From the NCBI GenBank assembly GCA_016715195.1, contig JADKBB010000008.1, positions 67,572 through 131,571 on the forward strand: 64,000 nucleotides of DNA, read 5' to 3'. This document shows, in pieces, positions 24,246-32,462 of the stretch (the first letter of the stretch is position 1; each line of letters starts with the position of its first letter). Source of the DNA: Candidatus Villigracilis proximus. Lineage in GTDB: Bacteria; Chloroflexota; Anaerolineae; Anaerolineales; Villigracilaceae. The notes under the pieces were generated by a model. It was not told where the DNA came from, searched no databases, and worked only from the letters and a program-made list of their open reading frames with translations. A program made the position numbers and the translations under genes.

Positions 24246-25280
24246 TTATAAAATGACCGAACTGGTATCGCTGATATTCAACTGCATGACGTGACCATCG
24301 CCTCTTCCTTTAACGTTGGCCTGCCTGCCGATCAATGAGCGACTCAGCGCCGCATCCTTGATCTCACTACCCGGCTCGAGAATACTCTCCGCGATCTGGC
24401 AGTTCTCTATTTTGCAGTTTTCCCCAATTGAGGCATAAGGCCCGATGGTTGAATTCGCAATTTCAGCAGTAGCGTGAATAAATGAAGGTTCAATTACCTT
24501 TACCTGTGTACCTGCATACCTGTCTGCTTGTTTACTTTGTGTACCGAGCTTCTCCAACAGCATCTTGTTCGTGTCCAATGTGGCTTCGATCGTCCCCGTA
24601 TCCAGCCAGGTGCTGATCCGATTCGTGCGGACTTTCGCTCCGCTTTCGATCATAATCGAAATGGCATCGGTCAGAAAATATTCATTCTTCAACATCACGC
24701 CGCGCTGTATTTGATCATCAATCGCAGAAAGCAATTGATCTGAACTCTTGAAATAATAACAACCCACCACCACCAGATTGTTATCCATGCTTTGCGGCTT
24801 CTCAATGAAACGCTTCACCCAGCCGTCTGCGCCTTCTTCCGCCACCCCAAAGCGGCGCGGATCTTCAACCGGCATGACCCACGCCACGCCATCAGACTTT
24901 TCCTGGGCGAGGAATGAGAAATCTGTTTCCATCAACGTGTCTGAAAAACAGATGATCATCGGCCCGCTTAAATATTCGCGTGCCAAAGCCAGCGCGTGCG
25001 ATTGTCCCTTCATTTCATGCTGCACAACGAAATGAGCTTTGAGATCAGGATAATGTTCTTTGATGAATGGGGGAATTTGCATCTCGCCCAGATAAGGGCC
25101 GAGAATGAAAACATATTCTGTGTTTTCAGGGTCTGGCAAAGTTTTGAACATATCGAGCAAATGTTCAAGTGAAGTTTTGCCCGCCACGCTGACGAGCGGC
25201 TTTGGCTTGCTCCACGTATGTGGACGCATCCGGGTTCCCCAACCCGCCATCGGGATAACGATCTTTAGCGTTTCAGCCAC
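24246..25280 (-). CDS. Sugar-1-phosphate nucleotidyltransferase with beta-helix tail
   Basis: 344 residues from GTG 25280 (GGAGGA upstream). The N-terminal nucleotidyltransferase has the signature IPMAGWGTRMRPHTWSKPKP, IICFSDTLMETDF (metal Asp region), KRFIEKPQS and WLDTGTIEATLDTNKMLLEK. From residue about 265 a left-handed beta-helix follows (hexapeptide-like repeats SFIHATAEIANSTIGPYASI). It makes NDP-sugars such as dTDP- or GDP-/UDP-glucose or mannose; the acceptor base cannot be decided. It starts the run with the DUF6504-like and aminotransferase genes. Confidence 0.88.
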   Translation of the reverse strand: MAETLKIVIPMAGWGTRMRPHTWSKPKPLVSVAGKTSLEHLLDMFKTLPDPENTEYVFILGPYLGEMQIPPFIKEHYPDLKAHFVVQHEMKGQSHALALAREYLSGPMIICFSDTLMETDFSFLAQEKSDGVAWVMPVEDPRRFGVAEEGADGWVKRFIEKPQSMDNNLVVVGCYYFKSSDQLLSAIDDQIQRGVMLKNEYFLTDAISIMIESGAKVRTNRISTWLDTGTIEATLDTNKMLLEKLGTQSKQADRYAGTQVKVIEPSFIHATAEIANSTIGPYASIGENCKIENCQIAESILEPGSEIKDAALSRSLIGRQANVKGRGDGHVMQLNISDTSSVIL

Positions 25281-25323
25281 GAGAATCCTCCAGTGAAAGA
25301 CTTGAGTGTAATTTTACCAAACG

Positions 25324-25354
25324 AAAAAGGCATGGGTCATTTCCATGCCTTTTT
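25324..25354 (-). terminator. Terminator after the M3 peptidase gene
   Basis: AAAAAGGCATG (25324-25334) / CATGCCTTTTT (25344-25354). It serves the minus-strand peptidase that ends at 25359; A and T runs flank both sides. Confidence 0.85.
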
Positions 25355-25358
25355 CTCG

Positions 25359-27077
25359 TTAATTTATGAGCTTTTCAAGTTTTTCCATTTCCGCTTCGAT
25401 CAAATCCACATGGGTCTTGAGGGTCTTTGAATCAAAGGCAAATTTTATACCTGCGGCTTCGAATAGCTCCGGCAAAGAGACGGTGGATCCAAGCGCCAGC
25501 GCCTTGCGATATTCTGCAACTGCCTGCTTTTGGTCTTTGAGCGCATTCGCCCAGACCTGCACCGCGCCCAATTCCGCGATCCCATATTCAATATAATAGA
25601 AAGGAGAGGTGTGGATGTGTAACTGACGATGCCAGTATGTTTTCTTTGCATCCTCAAGCCCGCTGTAATCAACGTAGGCCATAAAGCGATCCCATAGTTC
25701 ACCCCATTTATTTTCGCATTGAATTGGGTCTGAGCTATCCTGCGGGTTTTCATAGATCCAATGTTGGAAAGCATCCACCTGCGCCATGTAGGGCCAGAAA
25801 GTGATAATGCCTTCGAGATGTTCAAGGCGAGCGCGTGCGGCTTCGGCTTCTGTATAGAAACCGCCATGTTCTTTTGTAATGTAGGGTGAAGCAAGTAATT
25901 CCATGGCCATTGAGGCAACTTCTGCGAATTCAGCCGGGACATAATTTTCAGAGCGTTCGTGAAAATAGGGGACCACTCCGGCTTCAAATGCGTGAAAGGC
26001 GTGTCCGCCTTCATGCAGGAGGGTAATTACATCGCCATGCGTATCCGAGTTGTTCATGAATATGAACGGTCGCTGGCTGACGCCGTAAATTAAATTGTAG
26101 CCGCCGGGTGCTTTGTTCTTGCGGCTGTCGAGATCGAGCAGGTCTTCGTCGATCATGGTCTGAAAGTATTTACCAAATTGCGGGTCTACCTTCGAGAAAA
26201 TATCCTTCGCTTTAGATTTGAGCTCGTCTATCGTTTGATACGGCTTTAGTGGATCTGCGTTGGAAATATCTACAAATTGATCCCACGGGCGGACAGATTG
26301 AATCCCCAGTTTTTCGCGGCGTTTTTCGTAAATCCGCCGGGCAGCGGGCACGACCACTTCTTCAATGGCTTTATGGAAAGTTTTGCAGTCTTCAGGAGAA
26401 TAATCAAAACGGAATTTTTGTGCCCAGGCATAGCTTCGATAATTGGGCATATCTGTATTGGCGGCAATCTTTAAACGCACCGCCATAAATTTTTTCCAAA
26501 GATCATTAATGGCAGCGCGGTTTTTAAGACGCGCTTCAGTCATTATTTGCCATGCTTTTTCGCGGATGGCACGGTCCTGTTCCTGAAGCAGCGGATACAT
26601 TTGAGAGGCCGTACGTTCCTCTCCGTTCCAGAGCATGGTTTGTGAGCCGATAATCTTGTTGTATTCAGCATTTAACTTTTGCTCATCAACCAGCAGTTCG
26701 AGATTCTCCTCCCTGAAAATATCCGCTTCGGCTCGCATCTTCTTTAAGCCCATTTTGAAGTTCGCGGGTTGTAAACCGCTTGCAAGTATCTTTTCTTTTA
26801 ATTTTTGTTCTTCGGTCCGCGCCTGCGGTTGAATGGCTTCAACAAAATGATTAAATCTCTTTTCGATTTCATTATCTTCGGTAAATTGAGTAGTGGCAAC
26901 GAAGAGACGTGTGTATTGCTCGTCGAGCCGGTCTGCAAGGTCAGACCATCCTAGCAGCCAATCGTTGACATTTTCTGATGTTAATTCGGTTGATTGCAGG
27001 ACTTTGAAATGAGTTTCGTAGTCTTTCCATTCCATTGCGAGTATGGCATCGGGTGTGGACGGTAAGTTCTTAAGCAT
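25359..27077 (-). CDS. M3-family oligoendopeptidase (PepF-like)
   Basis: 572 residues, ATG 27077 with AAAGGAG upstream. Zinc metallopeptidase with HEGGH motif in TLLHEGGHAFHAFEAG (the HExxH equivalent) and downstream Glu in ENYVPAEFAEVASMAMELLA. The long alpha-helical N-terminal lobe (residues 1-200) and C-terminal FYYIEYGIAELGAVQVW fit the M3 oligoendopeptidase group. A cytoplasmic enzyme that cuts short peptides, which would fit the large set of peptide importers at 32-52 kb. It is separated from chrA by 11 bp. Confidence 0.93.
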   Translation of the reverse strand: MLKNLPSTPDAILAMEWKDYETHFKVLQSTELTSENVNDWLLGWSDLADRLDEQYTRLFVATTQFTEDNEIEKRFNHFVEAIQPQARTEEQKLKEKILASGLQPANFKMGLKKMRAEADIFREENLELLVDEQKLNAEYNKIIGSQTMLWNGEERTASQMYPLLQEQDRAIREKAWQIMTEARLKNRAAINDLWKKFMAVRLKIAANTDMPNYRSYAWAQKFRFDYSPEDCKTFHKAIEEVVVPAARRIYEKRREKLGIQSVRPWDQFVDISNADPLKPYQTIDELKSKAKDIFSKVDPQFGKYFQTMIDEDLLDLDSRKNKAPGGYNLIYGVSQRPFIFMNNSDTHGDVITLLHEGGHAFHAFEAGVVPYFHERSENYVPAEFAEVASMAMELLASPYITKEHGGFYTEAEAARARLEHLEGIITFWPYMAQVDAFQHWIYENPQDSSDPIQCENKWGELWDRFMAYVDYSGLEDAKKTYWHRQLHIHTSPFYYIEYGIAELGAVQVWANALKDQKQAVAEYRKALALGSTVSLPELFEAAGIKFAFDSKTLKTHVDLIEAEMEKLEKLIN

Positions 27078-27088
27078 GAGTATCTCCT

Positions 27089-27646
27089 TTAGCGATAGAC
27101 AAAAAAACCGAGGATGGCGCCCACGATTACCAGCCAGACCGGGTTAATCTCGGTCAGTGTGAGCAATGCAAATGCGACAATAGCAATGATAACCTTATCC
27201 CAGTTCTGGGTCAGGCCATTGCCCCAACCTAATTTACTGACGTTGAAAACTGATGCCGCCATCACATAGGTCGTCCATAATAGCAGGCCGACAATGATCG
27301 GGCGCACTGCTTTCAACATGGCCGCTACATTCGGGCTGTCTTTGATGCCAAAGAAAAAGATGACCATCACCATCATCAAAATGGTTGAGGGCAAAATTGT
27401 GCCGGAGACTGCTGAGACCGCGCCCCAGGTCCCTGCCATTTTATAGCCGATATAAGCTGAAACCTGCGGCGCGATCGGGCCGGGCAGGGCATTCCCTAAT
27501 GCGAGCGCATCTGCAAATTCTTCGGTGGTGACCCAGCCCATATTCACCGACTCACGCTGCATCAATCCCATCGAAGCAGGTCCGCCGCCCCATGAGAAAA
27601 GGGCAACACGGGAGAATACAAGAAAGAGACTCCAAAGTAGATTCAT
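27089..27646 (-). CDS. chrA: Chromate transporter, single CHR domain (ChrA family)
   Basis: 185 residues from ATG 27646, where membrane-protein similarity begins (MNLLWSLFLVFSRVALFSWG). The CHR-domain signature GGGPASMGLMQRESV and ALGNALPGPIAPQVSAYIGY is present, and about five to six membrane helices follow. Short one-domain CHR proteins usually occur as gene pairs with opposite topology; no second CHR gene is adjacent here, so it may act alone or the partner is elsewhere. It overlaps no gene but starts 5 bp after the Nudix stop. Confidence 0.88.
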   Translation of the reverse strand: MNLLWSLFLVFSRVALFSWGGGPASMGLMQRESVNMGWVTTEEFADALALGNALPGPIAPQVSAYIGYKMAGTWGAVSAVSGTILPSTILMMVMVIFFFGIKDSPNVAAMLKAVRPIIVGLLLWTTYVMAASVFNVSKLGWGNGLTQNWDKVIIAIVAFALLTLTEINPVWLVIVGAILGFFVYR

Positions 27647-27650
27647 ATTT

Positions 27651-28103
27651 TTACCATTTCCCAAATTGCGGATTTTTAATCCCAGCCTGATATTCCTGCA
27701 AACGGCGGCGATGACCGGGCCAGATGTCATCGGGCAATTCGTTTAATGCAAAAGATTTCAACTCGGCAATTTCAGCATCCGGTTTGCTTTTGACTGTGAA
27801 ATCAGTGCAGATAAAAACAATGTTGTGGTCGCTTTTCCAATCTGTGAAATTTGAGTACGCGCCCATCAAAGTAACTTCGCCAAGCTCCGCGCCGGTCTCT
27901 TCCCGTGCTTCACGGCGCGCTGCCTCATCAAGTGTTTCGCCTTTTTTCAATCCGCCGCCGGGCATGAACCAGCCGGGCATATACGTCTGACGTACCAGCC
28001 AAACCTTTTCGTCCTGTATCATCATCACCCGCACTCCCATGCGGATCGGGCGAAAGATAAAACAGTAGACTCTGAATCCGTAATAAAGAATGCGGATGAA
28101 CAT
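27651..28103 (-). CDS. Nudix hydrolase
   Basis: 150 residues. The complete Nudix box GX5EX7REUXEEXGU is at about 50-72 (GGLKKGETLDEAARREAREE followed by TG). Hydrolyses a nucleoside-diphosphate-linked compound; specificity unknown. An unusual hydrophobic N-terminus (MFIRILYYGFRVYCFIFRPI) precedes the domain and could be a membrane-associating helix, as in other small Nudix proteins of this type. Its ATG directly abuts the aldo/keto reductase stop. Confidence 0.9.
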   Translation of the reverse strand: MFIRILYYGFRVYCFIFRPIRMGVRVMMIQDEKVWLVRQTYMPGWFMPGGGLKKGETLDEAARREAREETGAELGEVTLMGAYSNFTDWKSDHNIVFICTDFTVKSKPDAEIAELKSFALNELPDDIWPGHRRRLQEYQAGIKNPQFGKW

Positions 28104-29081
28104 TTATGAATGTCCCAAAATTGGATGAGGCAGATAAGACTCTTCGAGTCGTTTGATCTCTTCGTCTGATAATTTAATTTCCAAAGCGGCAATTGCCTGA
28201 TCCAAATGCCCGATCTTACTGGACCCGATAATGGGTGCGGCGATATGGGGTTTACTCAACACCCAGGCCAGTGCCACCTGCGAAGCCGTCGCGTTGTGAC
28301 TCTTTGCCACTTCCGCCGCACGCTCGGCAATGACAAAATCTTCGTCGCGGAAATAAAGCTCATTGGCAAATGGATCAGCCTGCGCACGCGATGTCTCGCC
28401 GCCTCCGCCGCGTTTGCGGTTGCCTGCAAAAAATCCGCGAGCCATCGGGCTCCAGGGAATTAATCCGATGCCCTGATCTTTGCAGAGCGGAATCATCTCG
28501 CGTTCTTCTTCACGATACACAAGATTATAGTGGTTTTGCATGGATATAAATTTTGTCCAGCCGTTCATTTCTGAAACATGCAGGGCTTTCATGAACTGCC
28601 ACGCAAACATCGAAGACGCGCCAATATATCTTGCCTTGCCTGCACGGACAACATCATTCAACGCTTCCATGGTTTCTTCGATGGGCACATTTGGATCCCA
28701 GCGATGGATTTGGTACAAGTCCACGTAATCCATTTGCAGGCGTTTGAGCGAGTTGTCTATCGAATCCATGATGTGCTTGCGCGAGAGTCCGCGGTCGTTG
28801 GGGTCATCGCTCATCTGCCCGTGGACTTTGGTGGCGACTACGATATTTTCACGTTTGCTGTCTTTTAGTAAATTGCCTGTAATGCGTTCACTTTCCCCCG
28901 TGGAATAAACATCTGCTGTGTCAAAGAAATTGATGCCTGCGTCTAATGCGCGTTTGATAAATGGCTTCGCTTCGTTCTCATCCAAAACCCATCCGCGCCA
29001 TTTCTTTGAGCCGTAGGTCATCATCCCCAAACACAGCCGTGAGACTTTTAATCCGCTTTTGCCGAGATTGACGTATTGCAT
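28104..29081 (-). CDS. Aldo/keto reductase
   Basis: 325 residues from ATG 29081 (TTGGAGG upstream; a start seven codons earlier is less likely). NADPH-dependent TIM-barrel oxidoreductase: LGKSGLKVSRLCLGMMTYG, FFDTADVYSTGESE (catalytic Asp/Tyr), VATKVHG (Lys) and YQIHRWDPN (His) form the tetrad. IPWSPMARGF and GSSKIGHLDQAIAAL are the cofactor sites. It belongs to the YajO/IolS-like group that reduces aldehydes or keto-sugars; the substrate is not determined. First gene of the short run AKR-Nudix-chrA-M3 peptidase. Confidence 0.92.
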   Translation of the reverse strand: MQYVNLGKSGLKVSRLCLGMMTYGSKKWRGWVLDENEAKPFIKRALDAGINFFDTADVYSTGESERITGNLLKDSKRENIVVATKVHGQMSDDPNDRGLSRKHIMDSIDNSLKRLQMDYVDLYQIHRWDPNVPIEETMEALNDVVRAGKARYIGASSMFAWQFMKALHVSEMNGWTKFISMQNHYNLVYREEEREMIPLCKDQGIGLIPWSPMARGFFAGNRKRGGGGETSRAQADPFANELYFRDEDFVIAERAAEVAKSHNATASQVALAWVLSKPHIAAPIIGSSKIGHLDQAIAALEIKLSDEEIKRLEESYLPHPILGHS

Positions 29082-29103
29082 ACTGCCTCCAAGTATATTC
29101 AAA

Positions 29104-29268
29104 ATAACTCCGAAGGAGTGAAATGATTATAGCGAAATGATTATAGTTCGCAAACGGTTTTCAAAAAACCCCGAAGGGGTGTCATAATTTTTGTGAAATC
29201 ATGTCATCCCTTCGGGATTGATACAAACATTTATATTATTCTATAATCTTTACATCCCTTCGGGATTT
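29104..29268 (-). repeat. Compound palindromic intergenic repeat, copy 2
   Basis: Read on the minus strand it contains AATCCCGAAGGGATG (twice), CACCCCTTCGGGGTTTT, CGTTTGCGAAC, TATAAT and CACTCCTTCGGAGTTAT, in the same order as 912-1063. It starts directly after the pcrA stop codon. A short internal duplication (ATAATCATTTC / CTATAATCATTTC) is specific to this copy. Confidence 0.8.
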
Positions 29269-29270
29269 GG

Positions 29271-31481
29271 TCATTGAATGATTTCCAATTTTGCCAGTGA
29301 TGCGGCCAGACGTTTTAACCCGACAGATTTGAATTCGATCACGATCTCGTCGCCGTCTTGTATTCTGCTTTCCTGTACGATGCCTTCACCGAAGGATTGA
29401 TGTTTAACACGGTCGCCGGAGTTGAAGCGAATGCTGATCGTAACGGGAGCAGATCGCGGCGGAGGGGGAACCGTATACTTTGATTCGGTGGCGCTTGGGG
29501 TGCGGTAAAAACTTTGAGAGGAGGAAAATGAACTTACAGGACGTCCCGTGCGTGTTTTTCCAACGATCAGATCAGCGGGCAGGTCTTCGATAAAACGCGA
29601 GGCGTCGGTGGTTTCAGACATGCCGCGTCCGCCGCGCTGCAGGGCGCGCAATAAATAAAGTTTATCTTTGGCGCGGGTGATGCCTACATAAAAAAGGCGG
29701 CGTTCTTCTTCCATTTGCTCAGGCTCATCGAACGAGCGGCTGTGTGGAATGATGCCATCATCAAGGCCAACGATGAAGACCGCGCCGAATTCAAGTCCTT
29801 TGGCGGCATGGAGTGTGAGCAGGGTGGGCGCGTTGGCGTCTGTGATCGTGTCTTGATCGGCGACGAGCGCGATGTTTTCGAGAAAATCATCAAGCGTACG
29901 ATCAGAGTATTCGAGCGCGAGACGTTTTAATTCTTCAACGTTTTCCCAGCGTTCAGCGGCTTCTTCGGTTTCATCGTCAAGGATGAAGGCTTTGAAGTTA
30001 ATGTCTTTGGTGATTTTTTCAAAGAGTTCAACAATGGTGGCGGTGGGCGCCATGGCGCGCCAACTGGCGAACATGCCGCCGAAATCGGCGAGCGGCAAAG
30101 CGGAGCGGCCAGTGAAAGATTTGTAATAGGGTGAGTCTGCGCCGCGTGCCAGATCAAGCAAGACTGCACCGGGGCTGGTATTGTTTTGATTCGCAACCAT
30201 GTGCAGCGTGGTTAATGTTTTTTCACCAATGCCGCGCGGAGGAACATTGACGATGCGCCCAAGTGCGGCTTCGTCTGCGGGGTTGTGAACGAGGCGGATA
30301 AATGCAATGACATCTTTTACTTCGCGGCGTCCATAAAATCTTTGCGCGCCGACGAGTTTATAAGGAAGGCGTGCCTGCAAGAATGCTTCTTCAAGCAAAC
30401 GAGACATGGAGTTGGTGCGATACATCACGGCGCAATCGCCGGGTTCAAATTTTCTGGAGGCGACGAGTTCGGCGATGGTGTTCACTACGAAGGCGGCTTC
30501 GTCATAATCATTGTAGGCTTCGTGGAAAAGAATCTTTTCGCCCGGGCCGCGATCACTGAAAAGTTTTTTCTTGATACGGTTCGGCGTGCGCGCGCGGTCA
30601 ATGACACTCATGGCGGCGTCGAGAATATTTTGATGCGAGCGATAATTTTGTTCGAGCAGTACGATCTCGGCTTCGGGGAAATCTTCTTCAAACTTTTTCA
30701 GGTTGCGATAGTCCGCGCCGCGCCAGGCGTAAACACTTTGGTCGGGATCACCAACGCAGTATATATTTTTATGATGTGAAGCAAGTTGTTTTACCAAAGC
30801 ATATTGCGCAAGATTGGTATCTTGAAATTCATCGACCAGTACGTGTCTGAATCTTTGCGCGTATTTATCACGCACGCTGGGGTTATCTTCCAGCAGGCGG
30901 GCGGTGTACACGAGCAGGTCGTCAAAGTCCACGGCGTTGCTGGCGATCAGGCGTTTTTGATATTCAACGTAAACACGTTTTACAACTTCATCGCGATAGG
31001 TGTTGATCGGATATTCATCGGGGCCAAGCAGCTCATTCTTTGCACGTGAGATGGCGGCGTGAATGCTTGCGGCGCGATAGAGCTTATCGTTCAAATTAAA
31101 TTCTTTAATAATGCTCTTGACAATGCGTTCCTGATCGTCTGAATCGAAAATCACAAAATTGGATTCAAGCGGAAGATGTTCCACCTCACGCCGCAAAATG
31201 CGTGCACAGATCGAGTGGAATGTGCCAAGCATGATTCCGTCGGTGGCTTGATCGTTCAGCATGGCCTTCACGCGCAAGTCCATTTCTTTGGCGGCTTTGT
31301 TGGTGAATGTGACCGCAAGAATATTCCACGGGCGGACGCCTTCGGATGCGATCAAATAGGCGATGCGCTGGGTAAGTACACGCGTCTTACCGGACCCCGG
31401 ACCTGCTACGACCAAAACGGGTCCATCGGCGGCTGTGACAGCTTTACGTTGTTGAGGGTTTAGTTTATCGAGAAAATCCAT
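29271..31481 (-). CDS. pcrA: UvrD/PcrA-type superfamily 1 DNA helicase
   Basis: 736 residues. Walker A AGPGSGKTRVLTQ at about 26-38; motif Ia TFTNKAAKEM; motif II LVDEFQDTN near 218; motif III VGDPDQSVYAWRGAD; motif IV QNYRSHQNIL; motif V TLHAAKGLEFGAVF; motif VI RRLFYVGITRAK. The C-terminal 80 residues (FNSGDRVKHQSFGEGIVQES) are the Tudor-like domain that binds RNA polymerase in PcrA. 3'-5' helicase for repair, replication restart and transcription conflicts. Monocistronic; no clear ribosome site. Confidence 0.96.
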   Translation of the reverse strand: MDFLDKLNPQQRKAVTAADGPVLVVAGPGSGKTRVLTQRIAYLIASEGVRPWNILAVTFTNKAAKEMDLRVKAMLNDQATDGIMLGTFHSICARILRREVEHLPLESNFVIFDSDDQERIVKSIIKEFNLNDKLYRAASIHAAISRAKNELLGPDEYPINTYRDEVVKRVYVEYQKRLIASNAVDFDDLLVYTARLLEDNPSVRDKYAQRFRHVLVDEFQDTNLAQYALVKQLASHHKNIYCVGDPDQSVYAWRGADYRNLKKFEEDFPEAEIVLLEQNYRSHQNILDAAMSVIDRARTPNRIKKKLFSDRGPGEKILFHEAYNDYDEAAFVVNTIAELVASRKFEPGDCAVMYRTNSMSRLLEEAFLQARLPYKLVGAQRFYGRREVKDVIAFIRLVHNPADEAALGRIVNVPPRGIGEKTLTTLHMVANQNNTSPGAVLLDLARGADSPYYKSFTGRSALPLADFGGMFASWRAMAPTATIVELFEKITKDINFKAFILDDETEEAAERWENVEELKRLALEYSDRTLDDFLENIALVADQDTITDANAPTLLTLHAAKGLEFGAVFIVGLDDGIIPHSRSFDEPEQMEEERRLFYVGITRAKDKLYLLRALQRGGRGMSETTDASRFIEDLPADLIVGKTRTGRPVSSFSSSQSFYRTPSATESKYTVPPPPRSAPVTISIRFNSGDRVKHQSFGEGIVQESRIQDGDEIVIEFKSVGLKRLAASLAKLEIIQ

Positions 31482-31543
31482 GAGGGGAGAATAACTGATT
31501 AAGGATGAAAGAGGAAGGATGAAAAAGAAGAAAGAGGAAAGAA

Positions 31544-31590
31544 GAAAAAATGTCCCGCAGGCTTATTTTGAAATTCTGCGGGACATTTTT
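31544..31590 (-). terminator. Terminator after mscL
   Basis: AAAATGTCCCGCAG (31547-31560) pairs with CTGCGGGACATTTT (31576-31589). A polypurine stretch (31505-31550) lies beside it. Confidence 0.85.
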
Positions 31591-31596
31591 ACCTGT

Positions 31597-31995
31597 TTAC
31601 TTGATTTCTGATGTGCAGTTGGGGCAGCGGGTGGCTTTGATGGCGATGGCACTGAAGCAGTATGGGCATTCTTTTGTGGTGGGTTCTGCTGGAGCAACGG
31701 GAGCGGGGTCTTTCTTCATTTTGTTTGCAGCTTTCACGATCAGGAAGATCACGAAGGCGATCACGAGGAAGTCAATGATGGTTTGCACGAATGCGCCCCA
31801 TTTGATGACTGCTGCTCCAACGGTGATGGATAATTCGCTGAAATTTACGCCGCCCATGATCAGCCCGATGACCGGCATGATGACATCGTTGACGAGAGAG
31901 CCGACGATCTTGCCAAATGCGCCGCCGATAATGACAGCTACAGCGAGGTCGAGTACGTTTCCGCGCATGACAAATTCTTTGAATTCTTTTAGCAT
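31597..31995 (-). CDS. mscL: Large-conductance mechanosensitive channel with C-terminal zinc ribbon
   Basis: 132 residues, ATG 31995 with GGAGAATACC upstream. MscL core: MLKEFKEFVMRGNVLDLAVA, TM1 with VIIGGAFGKIVGSLVNDVIM, TM2 at about 68-90. Opens under membrane tension to release solutes in osmotic downshock. Instead of the usual cytoplasmic helix bundle, the tail after a Pro/Ala linker is a zinc-ribbon (Cys110, Cys113, Cys124, Cys127: CPYC ... CPNC). Zinc-ribbon-tailed MscL proteins are known from other bacteria of this kind. Confidence 0.95.
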   Translation of the reverse strand: MLKEFKEFVMRGNVLDLAVAVIIGGAFGKIVGSLVNDVIMPVIGLIMGGVNFSELSITVGAAVIKWGAFVQTIIDFLVIAFVIFLIVKAANKMKKDPAPVAPAEPTTKECPYCFSAIAIKATRCPNCTSEIK

Positions 31996-32462
31996 GGTAT
32001 TCTCCTTGAGAAAAAAATTTATGAATGAATTGCGTTTGGATTTTATGTTATGAAAGATGGGTTGTCAACGATGCGCGGCTGGGCGATGGATGTCACAGCG
32101 GCGGGAATGTTCATTGTCCAGGTGGCAGATAACAGGCCGGTGTGATGCGCGAGAGCTAATTTCGTAGGGTTGGCGGCGCGTGGTTCGTCCAGTTCTCCAG
32201 TATTGTATTTATTAATCGGCTTTATCGTTCGCCTTAAAGTCCAGTATAATTTGAAATTACACAGCATATTTTGAGCTTTTGTTTGTGTAGGCAAAAATAT
32301 GCTGGGGATATTTAATGGTTGAAAATTAAAGATGTTGTGAGCATAAGTAACCCTTTGTTTTTGATCATTAAATAAATGGAGGTGGCCGGATACCGTATAC
32401 CAAAAAAACTTTCATGCAAGTAAACTGTTCATATCTATCTGTTAATTTTTTGGAGGAGAAAA
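31996..32462. other. Intergenic region between divergent mscL and ABC locus A
   Basis: 467 bp. A minus-strand frame at 32043-32294 has protein-like composition but no recognisable family. TATAAT at 32245-32250 and GGAGGAGAAAA at 32452-32462 (the ribosome site of the binding-protein gene) are the only clear signals. No strong hairpin was seen. Confidence 0.4.

Noticed and set aside
32043..32294. Minus-strand 83-codon frame between mscL and ABC locus A
   Set aside because: Composition looks somewhat protein-like, but there is no ribosome site, no recognisable domain and no neighbour in the same operon; left as unassigned intergenic sequence.
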